DNA of 64,000 nt, taken from Planctomycetota bacterium. Its GTDB lineage: Bacteria > Planctomycetota > UBA1135 > GCA-002686595. The notes below the pieces were generated by a model. The model saw only the letters and a list, made by a program, of their open reading frames with translations. It did no database searches and was not told where the DNA came from. The first letter of the stretch is position 1, and each line of letters begins with the position of its first letter. Made by a program: the position numbers and the translations under genes. Location: positions 186,001 through 250,000 of the forward strand of contig JAEUHY010000053.1 in assembly GCA_016795325.1 (NCBI GenBank), in the 5' to 3' direction. Positions 25,313 through 34,321 of the stretch are shown here, one piece after another.

Positions 25313-26125
25313 ATGACCACGCGCGAAATCAACGAACACCAGGGCGGTTGGGAGCTGCAGCACCACTACGGACCGCGTGTGCACCTGCTCGACAACCTGT
25401 ACTTGCTCACGGCGCTGTCCAAGCTGTGCAGCAAGCGCATCCGCCACCCCGAGCTGACCGCCACGCTGCGGCGCGTGTACCAGATCATGCTGGCCAACGT
25501 CGCCGGCCACGATCTGCCGCGCGTCGACGTCGAGGAGCCGACGCGCATGAGCGATCTGCACCCGCGCGAGGGCGTGTACCGCGGAGCGGTCATCGATCCG
25601 GCGACGAAGGTCGTGGTGGTCGACATCATCCGCGCCGGCATCGTGCCCTCGCAGGTGTGCTTCGAGATGCTCACCGCGGTGCTGCCCGAGGAAAACGTGC
25701 GCCTCGACCACCTCAACATGGCGCGCGTGTCGGACGCGCAGGGACACGTGACCGGCGTCGATCTGTCGGGCTCGAAGATCGGCGGTTCGGTCGAAGGGGC
25801 GGTGTTGTTGATGCCTGATCCGATGGGCGCGACCGGCGCGACGACGATCCGCGCGGTCAAGCACTACCGCGAGCACTTCGGCCGTCCGGCGCGCATCGTG
25901 GCGATGCCGATGATCGCGACTCCCGAATATCTGCGCGCGGTGACGGGCGCCTTCGACGATCTGGTCGTGTACGCCGCGCGGCTCGACCGCGGTTTGTCCG
26001 CGCCCGATGTGCTCGCCGCGCTGCCCGGCCAGCGTTGGAACGAAGAGCGTGGTCTCAACGACCACGGCTACATCGTGCCCGGCGCCGGCGGGATGGGCGA
26101 AGTGCTCAACAACGCCTGGTGTTGA
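25313..26125 (+). CDS. upp: Uracil phosphoribosyltransferase (long variant)
   Basis: It converts uracil and PRPP to UMP. It starts at ATG 25313 with GGAG nine bases before. The PRPP loop is VLLMPDPMGATGATT, where most bacterial enzymes have DPMLATG, and the uracil-binding C-terminus is YIVPGAGGMGEVLNN, where most have PGLGDAGDR. Arg and Asp of the conserved VVVVDIIRAGIVPSQ segment are present. At 270 residues it is about 60 longer than the common enzyme, mainly in the N-terminal half. It probably forms an operon with the aminotransferase 14 nt upstream. The Asp-to-Gly change in the uracil loop is notable and could affect activity. Confidence 0.88.
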   Translation: MTTREINEHQGGWELQHHYGPRVHLLDNLYLLTALSKLCSKRIRHPELTATLRRVYQIMLANVAGHDLPRVDVEEPTRMSDLHPREGVYRGAVIDPATKVVVVDIIRAGIVPSQVCFEMLTAVLPEENVRLDHLNMARVSDAQGHVTGVDLSGSKIGGSVEGAVLLMPDPMGATGATTIRAVKHYREHFGRPARIVAMPMIATPEYLRAVTGAFDDLVVYAARLDRGLSAPDVLAALPGQRWNEERGLNDHGYIVPGAGGMGEVLNNAWC

Positions 26126-26174
26126 TCGCGCGCAGCGAAGGTCTGCGCTGAGCCTCAGCGGCCGCGCGCGATCA
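26123..26174. terminator. Nested inverted repeats between convergent genes
   Basis: Bases 26123-26133 pair with 26164-26174, and within the loop 26146-26152 pairs with 26154-26160. The element overlaps the stop of upp (+) and the last codons of the pseudokinase gene (-), and could stop transcription from both sides. There is no T run. Confidence 0.45.
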
Positions 26175-28680
26175 GCTGCGTGAGCGCGACGCCCTGCGCG
26201 AGGCGCGTCTCTTCGCGCACCAGGCCCAAGCGCGGCGTGTACCAACGCACCACGTCGCCTTCGCGCCACACCAGGCACAGCTCGCCGGCGCCCGCATCGC
26301 GCAGGTCCTCGAGCTCGTGCCGCTCGAGGGCGGCGCGCGGGGGAAGTTCGACCGGCTCGGGCGGCGGAAGCGCGCCCACGGAAAGCGCTGCACCGCCGCC
26401 GCGCAGGTCGACGAGCAGCGTGCGCGAGCCGACGAAGCGGGCCTGCGCGTCCCCGCGCTCGAGGTGGAGCAGCCCTTCGCCGAGCAACACGCCATCCACG
26501 GCGTCGAAGCGCGAACGGCGCACGATTTGGCGGCGTCCGTCGGCGCGCTCCACGCGCTCGCGCCACCACTCGCGCCGACCCGACGGATCGAGGTCGCAGC
26601 GCCATAACTCCTCGCCCAGGCGCGGGGCGCGCTCGAACGCTTCGGCGAGCGCGACTTGCAGTGCGAGCTGGCTCCGCCAGGTCCCTCCGCGATCGAAACC
26701 GTCCGCGGCCCGCACCAGCGCGAGCTGCGCGTCGAGCAGCGGCTCGCCCGTGCACCAACGGCGCGCGGCGTCGAGCAGCTCGAGGTCGCGCGCCTGCTCG
26801 GCGCTCAAGCGCACATCGCCGTTGCGCGCGCGCTCGGCCCAACTCGGGAGCGAGGACGCCGCGCGCAGCGCCTGCGGCTCGATGCCGGGGCCGGCGGCGA
26901 CGCGCTCGCGCAGCTCGCGCACGAAGCGTTCGCCGAATTCCTCGAGGTGTCCGCAGCCGAAGCGCGCCGCGTGGGCGAAGGCCGGCGCTCCGCTGGAGTG
27001 CTCCGGCGCGCTGCGCAACGCGAACAAGTCGCGTTCGTGCGCCAGCTCGCGTTCGGCGCGCGCCGCGCGCACGCGTTGGTGGAGCAACTCGTACGCGGAC
27101 GCGAGACGCTCGCCGCGTGCGCCCGGCGGCGCGTCGTTCAATTGGAGCTCCAACCACGGCGTCGCTTCGGCCATGAACGCAATGCGCTGCTCCTGCGCGC
27201 GTTCGAACGCGCGCAGCGCTTCGTCACACGCTGCGATGTCGAGCTCGGCCCCGTCCGCTTGCGCACGGCTCGCTTCGAAACGGCGCGCCGCGGCCAGCGC
27301 TTGCGCGAGGAGCGAGAGATGCTCGCTCGCGCCGTACAAACCCTCGGCTTCGAGCGCGAGCGCGCGTTCGCGAGCGAGCTCGCCCGCGCCGCTCGTCAGC
27401 AACGCGAGCAGCGCGTCCAGTCCGCGCGCCGCGCGCACGCTGCGGTCCGAACGCGCCAGCGCCGTCGCGAGTTCGCCGCGCAGGGCTTCCAGCGCCGCGC
27501 CGCGCTGGTCGAGCTCGAGCTGCAGTCGCTGCGCCAGGTTGCGTTGCGCCGCGAGTTCGCGCGGCAGCTCGACGCTCGCGCTCGGCTCGCGCGCCGCCCG
27601 CGCGTCGTCGCGCAGCAGCGCCGCCTCGAGCGCGTCGAGTTGGCCCGTCATGTGCGTCTCGCCTGCTGCGAGTTCGGCGCGCAGCGAGCCCAGCATCTCC
27701 AGCGCGACACGCTGCGCGCGCGCGAAGTTGTCGCGCTCGAGTTCGGCGGCGCGCACCGCGGCGGCGGCTTGCGAACGTGCGCTCCACGAGAGCCAACCGA
27801 GCGCGAGGCAGCCGGCGAAGGCTGCGGCGTAGACCAGCCTGCGGTTGCGGCGCTCGAGCGCGGACAGCGCGCGTGCGCTGGCGCCCGTCAAGATCTGTTC
27901 GATGCTCGCCCGCGCGCGCGAGGCGCTGCTCGCGCGCGACGAAGTTCCTTCGACGAGGTCGCGCGCGAGCGCGTGCGCGGCCTCGGAGATCTCGCTTCCT
28001 ACGGCGAGCGGTCCGCTGAGCGCAGCCAACGTTTCGCCGAGACCGCGCAGGTCGTCGCGGACTCCATCCGCGCCCGGGGCGGCCACGCCGGCGCCCAGCA
28101 GGCAGGCGCGCACGCCGTAGGGATTGGTGTCGTGCTTCTCGACGTTGTGGGCGAGCCACACAGCGCCGGCGCGGACGTCGCCATGCGCGAGCCCGGCGCC
28201 GTGCAGCGCCGAGAGGCCCGCCAGAACCTGGCGCGCGACCTCGAGCGCATGCGCCGGGTGCAGCGCTCCCTCGCGCGCCAGCCGAGCCACGAGCGTCTCG
28301 CCTTCGACGTGCTCGCACAGCGCGAACACGCGACCGTCGGGCAGGCGTCCGATTTCGAGCGTCGGCGTGAGCGTGGGCGCGCCGACGCGCGCGGCGGCGG
28401 CCAGGCGAGCTTGCAACGCATCACGCTCCGCAGGCGGCAGCGTGCGTGAGCGCGAGACGACTTCGAGGCGGGCCACACGCGCCGTGCGCTGCGCGTCGCG
28501 CACCGCGAACAGCGGTCCGAACGGGCCGTCGCCCAGGTCGCGCACGAGTTGGAAGCGCGCGGGCAGGTCCCACGTCGCCGGGTCGTCGTCCTCGACGCGC
28601 CATACGACCTCGAAGCTGGGGCCGCGCTCGTCGGGCGGCGGCGGAGAAAAAGGCGGGGGCGGGTCGGTGGGGCGGTTCAC
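26155..28680 (-). CDS. Membrane-anchored protein pseudokinase with helical tail
   Basis: This 841-residue protein (GTG start at 28680) begins with a Pro-rich leader. Residues 43-270 align by eye with a PknB-type kinase. However, the catalytic HRD is HGD (166-168) and the metal-binding Asn two turns later is Val (HGDVRAGAVWL). The DFG motif is replaced by LLGAG near 194-198, and the VAIK lysine position reads ARLEVV. The glycine loop is GDGPFGPLF. All four catalytic landmarks are lost, so I call it a pseudokinase. One transmembrane helix (282-300) follows. The remaining 540 residues are coiled-coil and alpha-helical, ending in a beta-rich domain. It is the last gene of the minus-strand block and may be a receptor or scaffold. 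Confidence 0.85.
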   Translation of the reverse strand: MNRPTDPPPPFSPPPPDERGPSFEVVWRVEDDDPATWDLPARFQLVRDLGDGPFGPLFAVRDAQRTARVARLEVVSRSRTLPPAERDALQARLAAAARVGAPTLTPTLEIGRLPDGRVFALCEHVEGETLVARLAREGALHPAHALEVARQVLAGLSALHGAGLAHGDVRAGAVWLAHNVEKHDTNPYGVRACLLGAGVAAPGADGVRDDLRGLGETLAALSGPLAVGSEISEAAHALARDLVEGTSSRASSASRARASIEQILTGASARALSALERRNRRLVYAAAFAGCLALGWLSWSARSQAAAAVRAAELERDNFARAQRVALEMLGSLRAELAAGETHMTGQLDALEAALLRDDARAAREPSASVELPRELAAQRNLAQRLQLELDQRGAALEALRGELATALARSDRSVRAARGLDALLALLTSGAGELARERALALEAEGLYGASEHLSLLAQALAAARRFEASRAQADGAELDIAACDEALRAFERAQEQRIAFMAEATPWLELQLNDAPPGARGERLASAYELLHQRVRAARAERELAHERDLFALRSAPEHSSGAPAFAHAARFGCGHLEEFGERFVRELRERVAAGPGIEPQALRAASSLPSWAERARNGDVRLSAEQARDLELLDAARRWCTGEPLLDAQLALVRAADGFDRGGTWRSQLALQVALAEAFERAPRLGEELWRCDLDPSGRREWWRERVERADGRRQIVRRSRFDAVDGVLLGEGLLHLERGDAQARFVGSRTLLVDLRGGGAALSVGALPPPEPVELPPRAALERHELEDLRDAGAGELCLVWREGDVVRWYTPRLGLVREETRLAQGVALTQLIARGR

Positions 28681-28846
28681 GGGGAAGCCGGCCCGCGACG
28701 AGTCCCGCGGCGCACTCGCGCAGCGGGCCGCAGGGAACGGCTTCGAAACCTACCGCGTGCTGGCGGCGCGCGTCGGAGAGCTCACGGGTCCACGCGCCGC
28801 GCGACGCGCCGAACGGCGCGGGCGCGGAAGAAACTTCGCGCAGCGC

Positions 28847-29875
28847 TCAGCGCAGGCGCGCGAGCTTGGTCACGCGGCCCAGGTAGTTCCAGTCGGCCAC
28901 GTAGATGTCGCCGTTCGGCGCCAGCCGCGCCGAGTGCGGCGAGAGGAACTCGCCGTCGCGCCACTGTTCGCGCGGCACGCCGTTCTGCGCGCGCTTGGAC
29001 TCGTCGGGATTGTCGCCCAGGTGCGCGAGCAGCTTGCCGGTGCTGTCGAGCAACGTGATGCGCCCGGCGAGGTCGGCGACGACGATCTCGCCGTTGAGCG
29101 CGTGCGCGCTGCACGGCCGGCGCAGTCCGCCGATCGGTTCGCCCAGGCGCTTGCCCTCGAGGTCGAAGCGCTGCAGGCGGTGGTTCTCGCGGTCGGCGAC
29201 GAGCAGTTCGGGCTTGCCTTCGACGAGCTCGAGCCACAGCCCGTGCGGCGTGGCGAGTTGACCGACCTCGCTGCCCGGTCCGCCGAAGGAACGCACGTAC
29301 TTGCGCTCGGCGTCGAACACGTGGATCCACGAGCGACCGTAGCCGTCGGCCACCACGATGCGTCCGTCGGGCGCGACGACCACGCTGGTCGGCGCCCACT
29401 GCTCGGGCTTGTCGTACTTGCCGCTCTCGAGCGGGCAGCCCAGGCGCCACACGATCTCACCCTTGAGCGTGGTCTTGAGCACTTCGCGCCGCCCGATGTG
29501 CGCGAGGTAGAGGAACTCCGCTTCGCCCTCGGACTGGATCCACATGCCGTGCACGCCGCCGGCGAGTTCCTTGCCGCCCCAACTCTCGAGGAACTTGCCC
29601 GCGGCGTCGAACACGACCACCGAGTGCTCCGTGTCCGTGTTGAGGTACACGCGGCCCGCCTTGTCGAGCAGCACGCTGCCGTGCGTGTTGCCCAACTGCA
29701 TCCCCTCGGGGAGCTTGCCCCAACCCTTGACCCACTCGAAGCGCTGCGCGCCTTCGCCGAGCACCACACGCTCGTCTTCGCTCGGCTGTACGGCCGCGGC
29801 CGCGAACAGCGCGAGGAACGCGCCAGTCAGGACCCGCAGCTTGTGGTTCGACACTTGGTGGGGGATGGCGCTCAT
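28847..29875 (-). CDS. Exported NHL-repeat beta-propeller protein
   Basis: The 342-residue protein (ATG at 29875) has a signal peptide near residues 12-30 and then NHL repeats with the usual G-x-I-x-V-A-D-x-x-N pattern: RIVVADGYGRSWIHVFD, ELLVADRENHRLQRFD, EIVVADLAGRITLLD and DIYVADWNYLGRVTKL. This makes a five- or six-bladed propeller. Family members bind proteins or act as lyases; no His/metal triad typical of the amidating lyase was identified. On the minus strand a TACCTT box ends six bases before the ATG, which predicts its own, leaderless transcript even though it lies between Bat-operon-associated genes. It is 166 nt upstream of the pseudokinase. Confidence 0.85.
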   Translation of the reverse strand: MSAIPHQVSNHKLRVLTGAFLALFAAAAVQPSEDERVVLGEGAQRFEWVKGWGKLPEGMQLGNTHGSVLLDKAGRVYLNTDTEHSVVVFDAAGKFLESWGGKELAGGVHGMWIQSEGEAEFLYLAHIGRREVLKTTLKGEIVWRLGCPLESGKYDKPEQWAPTSVVVAPDGRIVVADGYGRSWIHVFDAERKYVRSFGGPGSEVGQLATPHGLWLELVEGKPELLVADRENHRLQRFDLEGKRLGEPIGGLRRPCSAHALNGEIVVADLAGRITLLDSTGKLLAHLGDNPDESKRAQNGVPREQWRDGEFLSPHSARLAPNGDIYVADWNYLGRVTKLARLR

Positions 29876-29881
29876 CGCCTG

Positions 29882-29887
29882 AAGGTA
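29882..29887 (-). promoter_or_regulatory. Predicted -10 box (TACCTT), leaderless start of the NHL gene
   Basis: Read on the minus strand, TACCTT is followed by six bases (CAGGCG) and then ATG. This is the spacing at which the start codon itself would be the first transcribed base. There is no clear Shine-Dalgarno sequence. Confidence 0.45.
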
Positions 29888-29982
29888 GCGCGTGGAGCGC
29901 CGGTTCCTCAACGAAACGCCGCGCGCAGGCGGGGCCTGCACGCGGCGGCATGGAGCTGCGCTCGCGGAACGCGCCGCGCGGG

Positions 29983-32900
29983 TCAGCGGGCGCGCGCCGT
30001 CCAACGTTCGGCGATCGGCTTCAGGTCGCCCTGGGCGTCGCCGTCGGCTGCGAAGAAGCGCTGTTCGAGCGCGGCGATCTCGCGCTCGAGTTCCGCGCGC
30101 TCGTCGCTCGCCAGGCCGTTGTTGGCGTGGATCTGGCGCAACAGTCCGAGCACGTTGAACGCGGTGGCTTGTTCGGGCACGCGGAAGCGCGCCTGCTGCT
30201 CTGCTTGCGGCTTGCGGCGCGATCGCATGGCGACGAAGCCGAGCGCGACGAGCGCGGCGACAGCGCCGCCGATCCACGGGCCCCAATTCGAGCGCGGCTC
30301 GCCGTAGCGACGCTCGAGTTCAACCACGGGACCGACCGTGGCGAGGTCGGCGTCGACGTAGCGGTAGTGCTCGTTCGAGGCGGTCTCGCCGCGCGGTTTG
30401 GCGAACGCGAGCTGCGCGGGGAACTCGGTGTTCTCTTCCGCGGCGCGCAGCGTGAGCGTCCACAGCCGCTCGGACACGATGCCTTCGACCTCCTCGTCGA
30501 ACTTCACGACGCTCACGCCCTGGTCCTCGGTCGAGCTGACGGTGAAGCCCGCGGGCGCGAACTCCACGAGTTGCTCGAGCGGCGGAACCAGGCCCAGCGC
30601 CGTAGCCTTGACCTCGACGAGCAGCTTGCCGTCCTTGGCGTGGCGCTCGTCGAGCGTCTGCGACAGTGCGACGCGTTGGTACGGCCGAGCTCCACCGCTC
30701 GGCGCGCTGGCGTCGATCGGCAGCACCGAAGACTCGACCGGCAGCACCGCGTAGCCGCTGGTGTCGAGGAAGTCGAGGTCGAGCCGCAGCGCGGGCACCT
30801 TGTCGACTTGCGGTCCGCGCGGCTTGACCAGCAGGTACGCGTACGGCGTGCGGCGCCAGCCGTACTCCGCGTCGGCGATCGAAGTCGCCTTGGGATCGTT
30901 GAAGGTCACCGACAGCACCTCGAAGTGCTCGCCGAGCGTTTCGCGCGCCGCCTCTTCGAACTTGTCGCGGTAGTCCTCCGTCGGCCGCCCGTAGTTGTAC
31001 GAGAAGGCCATGTTGTTCTGGTTCTGGAGGTACTTGCCGAAGCCGCCGGACTCGCGCTCGATCTCGCGCGTGTGGCGGATGTCGACGCGCAGGCCGAAGG
31101 GTTCGGCGGCGCCGACCGTGCTCGAACCGTCGATCGAAGCGACGAGCTGGATCTCGGTCACCAAGTCGTTGTAGTAGTCGAACACGCTGCGCGCCTCGCG
31201 CGCGAGCTTGTGCTCGCCGACGATCGCCAATCCCTCGCGCACGTAGCGGAACTTCACGCCGGGGTTGGCGTTGCTCATGCGCGAGAAGAGCTGGCTGGCG
31301 AACTTCGCAACGTGGCGTTCGCCGCACTCGCCCTGCAGCTGGAACAGGCGTTCGCGGATGCGCTGGACCTGATCGGCGGCGAGCACGTGCTTGGGCTGGA
31401 TCTTGGCGAGGTCGCACGCTCCCAGGGCCGCGTAGAACCACTGCTCGAAGACCTCGGTCGTTTCCTTGGCCGGCTCGAGCTCCGGCGCTTTCGCCACGTA
31501 GAGCTCGGCCGCCCTGGCGAACGTCTCGAACGCGGCGTTGCGCTTGGAGCTGAAGCCCGAGTCCTTCTTCAGCGTCGCGGCGAAGTTGTTTTCGTCGTGC
31601 TCGATCGAGGCGCGCGCCAGCCACAGGCGCCAATCCTGCGCGTGCTTCTCGAGCGCCTTGTCGAGCGTCGCGCGCGCCAGCGCGTAGCCGCGCTTGACCT
31701 CGGCCTCGATGTCCTGCTGCTTGCGGCGCGTGCCCTTGTCCTTCTGCAGCGCCGGATCGCGCCAGGTCTCGACCAGGTTGGCGCGCATGTCCTGCACCAG
31801 GCCCGCGAGCATCTGCGGATCGAGCGTCTCCATCGAACCGAAGATCTGCTCGACCGTCTCGAGCCGGTAGATCTCCGCCGAGCTGTGCGCCGTCTTGAAG
31901 GCCGCGACCAGCAGGTCCTTGTCGATCTCCACGCCCAGCGTGCGCAGGCGCGTGACCCATTCGCCCAGCTCGCGCAGGTTGCGGTCCTGCTTGGAGCGCG
32001 TGAGCGGGATCCCTTCGGCGCGCTCCTCGAAGCCGAAGAAGTACACGTACTGGTTGCGGCGGCTGTTCTGCTCGTTGGGATTGTGGTTCTTGGTCCACAC
32101 GCGCAGGAACTCAGCGACCAGCTCCTCGGCGCGCTTGGGCAACGTGCGCGCGAGCCCTTCGATGTAGGGGAACGCCGCGGCGTCTTCGCCGACCTTCAGC
32201 AGCAACTGCGCGAAGAGGATCTGGAAGCGCGGCTGCAGCGTCGCGTCGATGCGGCTGAGCCACTCGTCCGTGGGACGCGTGTCGAGCAGCTTGTCGGTGC
32301 GCAGCGCCTTGGGCATGTGGCCGCGCTGGTTGCCGCCCCAGTCGTAGTAGAAGAAGTTGCCGTACGGGTCGCGCTGCATGCTCGGCCCGAGCTGGGTCGA
32401 GTCGTCGTTCTGGTAGGTGAACAGCGCCTCGCGCATCCACGCATCGGCGAGCACTTCGAGCTCGCGCTTCCACTCGTCGGCGAGCTGCGGCGCCGAGGCG
32501 AACAACGCCTTGGTGGCCGTGCTCTGCAGCTCGAGCAGCTTGAGGCGCCGCTCGTCGTTCATCGGCTCCGCTGCGAGCTTGGTCGACGTCGCCGCGCCGA
32601 TCGTGGCCAGGATCTCCTTGCCGCGTTCCGGACGGCTCGTGAAGCTCTCCTCCAGCCAGCGTGCGCCCAGTTCGGGCGCGACCTTCGGCGCGATGTCGAC
32701 CGCGCGCGTCAGCGCCTCGGCTTTCGCTTCTTCGTCGACTTCGCCGACCGCGAGCACCGCCTGCGTGCAGTGCCAAGCCTGCTCGAGCCAGGTCGGCTTC
32801 GACTCCTTGGCGTGGCGCGCGATCAGGTAGCGCGAGAGCAGGTTCAAGCCTTCGCGGTCGTTCTTCTCGCGCGCTTCTTCCAGCGTGGGGAGCAGCCCGT

Positions 32901-34065
32901 CGAGTTCGAGCGGGAGTCCAGCGTTGACCAGCAACACAGCCAGCGCGCGGCGGTGGAGCGGCGCGTTGTCCTGGTCGAGCATCGGCCGCACGCTGGCGAG
33001 GAAGGTGTCGACCTGGTGGCCCGAGTCGAGCGCTTGATCGAGGATCGCGCCGAGCATCGTGAGCGCGGTCTTGCTCAGGTCGCCGCGGCGCACGCCGGCG
33101 AGGCCGACCACGTCCGCAGGCGAGAAGACGTTCCTCTCGATGTAGTTCTGGCCTTGTTGCGGCACCTGCGGGCGCTGACGCGGCCCGTTGCGCAGCGAGG
33201 TGAGCAGGTGCTCGTAGCCGGCCTTGTGGTCGGCGTCGCCGAGCGTGTCGAAGAAGGCCTTGACCGCGGTCCAGTTGCCGAGCGTCACGTCGCGCTGCAG
33301 TGCGCTGACCGACTTCTCGAAGGCTTCGTCCTCGGCCTTTTCCTTCGCAGCGGCCTCCTCGGCCTTCTTTTGCGCTTCTTGCGCGGCTGCGGCGTCCTGC
33401 GGCTGATCGGCGCTCGCGGCCGCGCCTTCGGTCACGGCCGGGGCCGCGCTTCCGGTCGCCGGCGTCGCAGCGACCGCCGGCGTCGCAGCAACCGCGGGCG
33501 TCGCAGCAACCGCGGGCGTCGAAGCGACCGGGGCCGCCACGCCAGGTGCGGCGCCCGCTGCGCTCGTGCTCGCCGCCGTCAACGGAGCCACACGCACGAT
33601 GGACGTGCCGCTGACCGTGATGGCGCCAGTCGCGGAGACACTGATCGAGGCGCCTCCCGCCGGCGAGGCCAGGCCGAGCGCGGCCGCTTGCTCCACAGCC
33701 TTCGCACGCTCTTCGCTGCTCGTTTCGCCGCCCTGCACGGGCGCAGCTTCACCTTCGGCGCCGCTCGCGCCCGGCTTCCCAGCCTTGGGCGGCGTCGACC
33801 AGGCCTTGAGGATCGTCGACGCTCGCCGGTCGTAGTCGAGCTGCTTGAGCCGTTCGCCGCGCTTGGTCGGCGCGGTCTTGTCGGGCTCGCCGGCCTGACC
33901 CATCGCGGCCGCGAGCTCGGCGGGCATGTCTTCGCCGCCGAAGTACACCTCACCCTCCTCGACATATCCGAGGGTGTGGATCTGGACTTGCGCCGACGCG
34001 CTCGGCGCGATCAGCCAAGCGGCGGCGAGCGCGGCGGCGAGCCGCGCGACCTTGCGTACTTGCAT
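29983..34065 (-). CDS. Very large exported, membrane-anchored helical-repeat protein
   Basis: The 1360-residue protein starts at ATG 34065 with GGGGAGAG upstream at good spacing. An N-terminal signal peptide ends near APSASAQ. A low-complexity Ala/Pro/Thr region (repeat of PAVAAT) and a Lys/Glu/Ala coiled coil (QKKAEEAAAKEKAEDEA) follow. Then come about 800 residues of helical-repeat sequence with TPR-like patterns, a beta-rich part, and a single membrane helix (WIGGAVAALVALGFVAM) with a basic cytoplasmic tail of about 80 residues. I do not recognise a named family. It lies directly downstream of the Bat-type operon, and its architecture suggests a periplasmic scaffold working with the VWA proteins; that is inference. 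Confidence 0.82.
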   Translation of the reverse strand: MQVRKVARLAAALAAAWLIAPSASAQVQIHTLGYVEEGEVYFGGEDMPAELAAAMGQAGEPDKTAPTKRGERLKQLDYDRRASTILKAWSTPPKAGKPGASGAEGEAAPVQGGETSSEERAKAVEQAAALGLASPAGGASISVSATGAITVSGTSIVRVAPLTAASTSAAGAAPGVAAPVASTPAVAATPAVAATPAVAATPATGSAAPAVTEGAAASADQPQDAAAAQEAQKKAEEAAAKEKAEDEAFEKSVSALQRDVTLGNWTAVKAFFDTLGDADHKAGYEHLLTSLRNGPRQRPQVPQQGQNYIERNVFSPADVVGLAGVRRGDLSKTALTMLGAILDQALDSGHQVDTFLASVRPMLDQDNAPLHRRALAVLLVNAGLPLELDGLLPTLEEAREKNDREGLNLLSRYLIARHAKESKPTWLEQAWHCTQAVLAVGEVDEEAKAEALTRAVDIAPKVAPELGARWLEESFTSRPERGKEILATIGAATSTKLAAEPMNDERRLKLLELQSTATKALFASAPQLADEWKRELEVLADAWMREALFTYQNDDSTQLGPSMQRDPYGNFFYYDWGGNQRGHMPKALRTDKLLDTRPTDEWLSRIDATLQPRFQILFAQLLLKVGEDAAAFPYIEGLARTLPKRAEELVAEFLRVWTKNHNPNEQNSRRNQYVYFFGFEERAEGIPLTRSKQDRNLRELGEWVTRLRTLGVEIDKDLLVAAFKTAHSSAEIYRLETVEQIFGSMETLDPQMLAGLVQDMRANLVETWRDPALQKDKGTRRKQQDIEAEVKRGYALARATLDKALEKHAQDWRLWLARASIEHDENNFAATLKKDSGFSSKRNAAFETFARAAELYVAKAPELEPAKETTEVFEQWFYAALGACDLAKIQPKHVLAADQVQRIRERLFQLQGECGERHVAKFASQLFSRMSNANPGVKFRYVREGLAIVGEHKLAREARSVFDYYNDLVTEIQLVASIDGSSTVGAAEPFGLRVDIRHTREIERESGGFGKYLQNQNNMAFSYNYGRPTEDYRDKFEEAARETLGEHFEVLSVTFNDPKATSIADAEYGWRRTPYAYLLVKPRGPQVDKVPALRLDLDFLDTSGYAVLPVESSVLPIDASAPSGGARPYQRVALSQTLDERHAKDGKLLVEVKATALGLVPPLEQLVEFAPAGFTVSSTEDQGVSVVKFDEEVEGIVSERLWTLTLRAAEENTEFPAQLAFAKPRGETASNEHYRYVDADLATVGPVVELERRYGEPRSNWGPWIGGAVAALVALGFVAMRSRRKPQAEQQARFRVPEQATAFNVLGLLRQIHANNGLASDERAELEREIAALEQRFFAADGDAQGDLKPIAERWTARAR
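33461..33532 (-). repeat. Four in-frame 18-bp tandem repeats inside the large protein
   Basis: Units lie at 33461-33478, 33479-33496, 33497-33514 and 33515-33532; the middle two are identical and the outer two differ by a few bases. They encode copies of PAVAAT in the Ala/Pro-rich linker. Such repeats often change in number between strains. Confidence 0.8.
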
Positions 34066-34201
34066 CGATTTTCTCTCCCCACGCAGTCGACCGACTGCGC
34101 CCCAGCTTCCTTCGAACACAGCGCTTCGCACAACCCTCACCAACGACGCGCAACTCGCACCGAGCGCAAGGCTCGACGCGAGTTGCGATGTTCAAGCACG
34201 C

Positions 34202-34321
34202 TCAGGAGCCCGAATCATCGGGCGGCGGGCCGGAGCCGGCGCCGCGCGCATCCTTGGGTCCCGAGGATTTGCCCTTGCCCTTGCCTTTGGAGCCGCGACC
34301 GCGGCCCGTTCCGCAACCTTC
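34202..34321 (-). other. Open, coding-like 39-codon tail after the TGA of the preceding gene
   Basis: Directly after the TGA at 34322-34324 the same frame stays open for 39 codons to a second TGA at 34202. It would encode EGCGTGRGRGSKGKGKGKSS, followed by a Pro/Asp/Gly-rich end. The regular Gly/Lys/Arg pattern is typical of disordered protein tails, and third positions are mostly G or C. No start codon exists in this frame, so it would only be made by readthrough of the TGA, or the TGA is a recent mutation or a sequence error. Confidence 0.35.
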
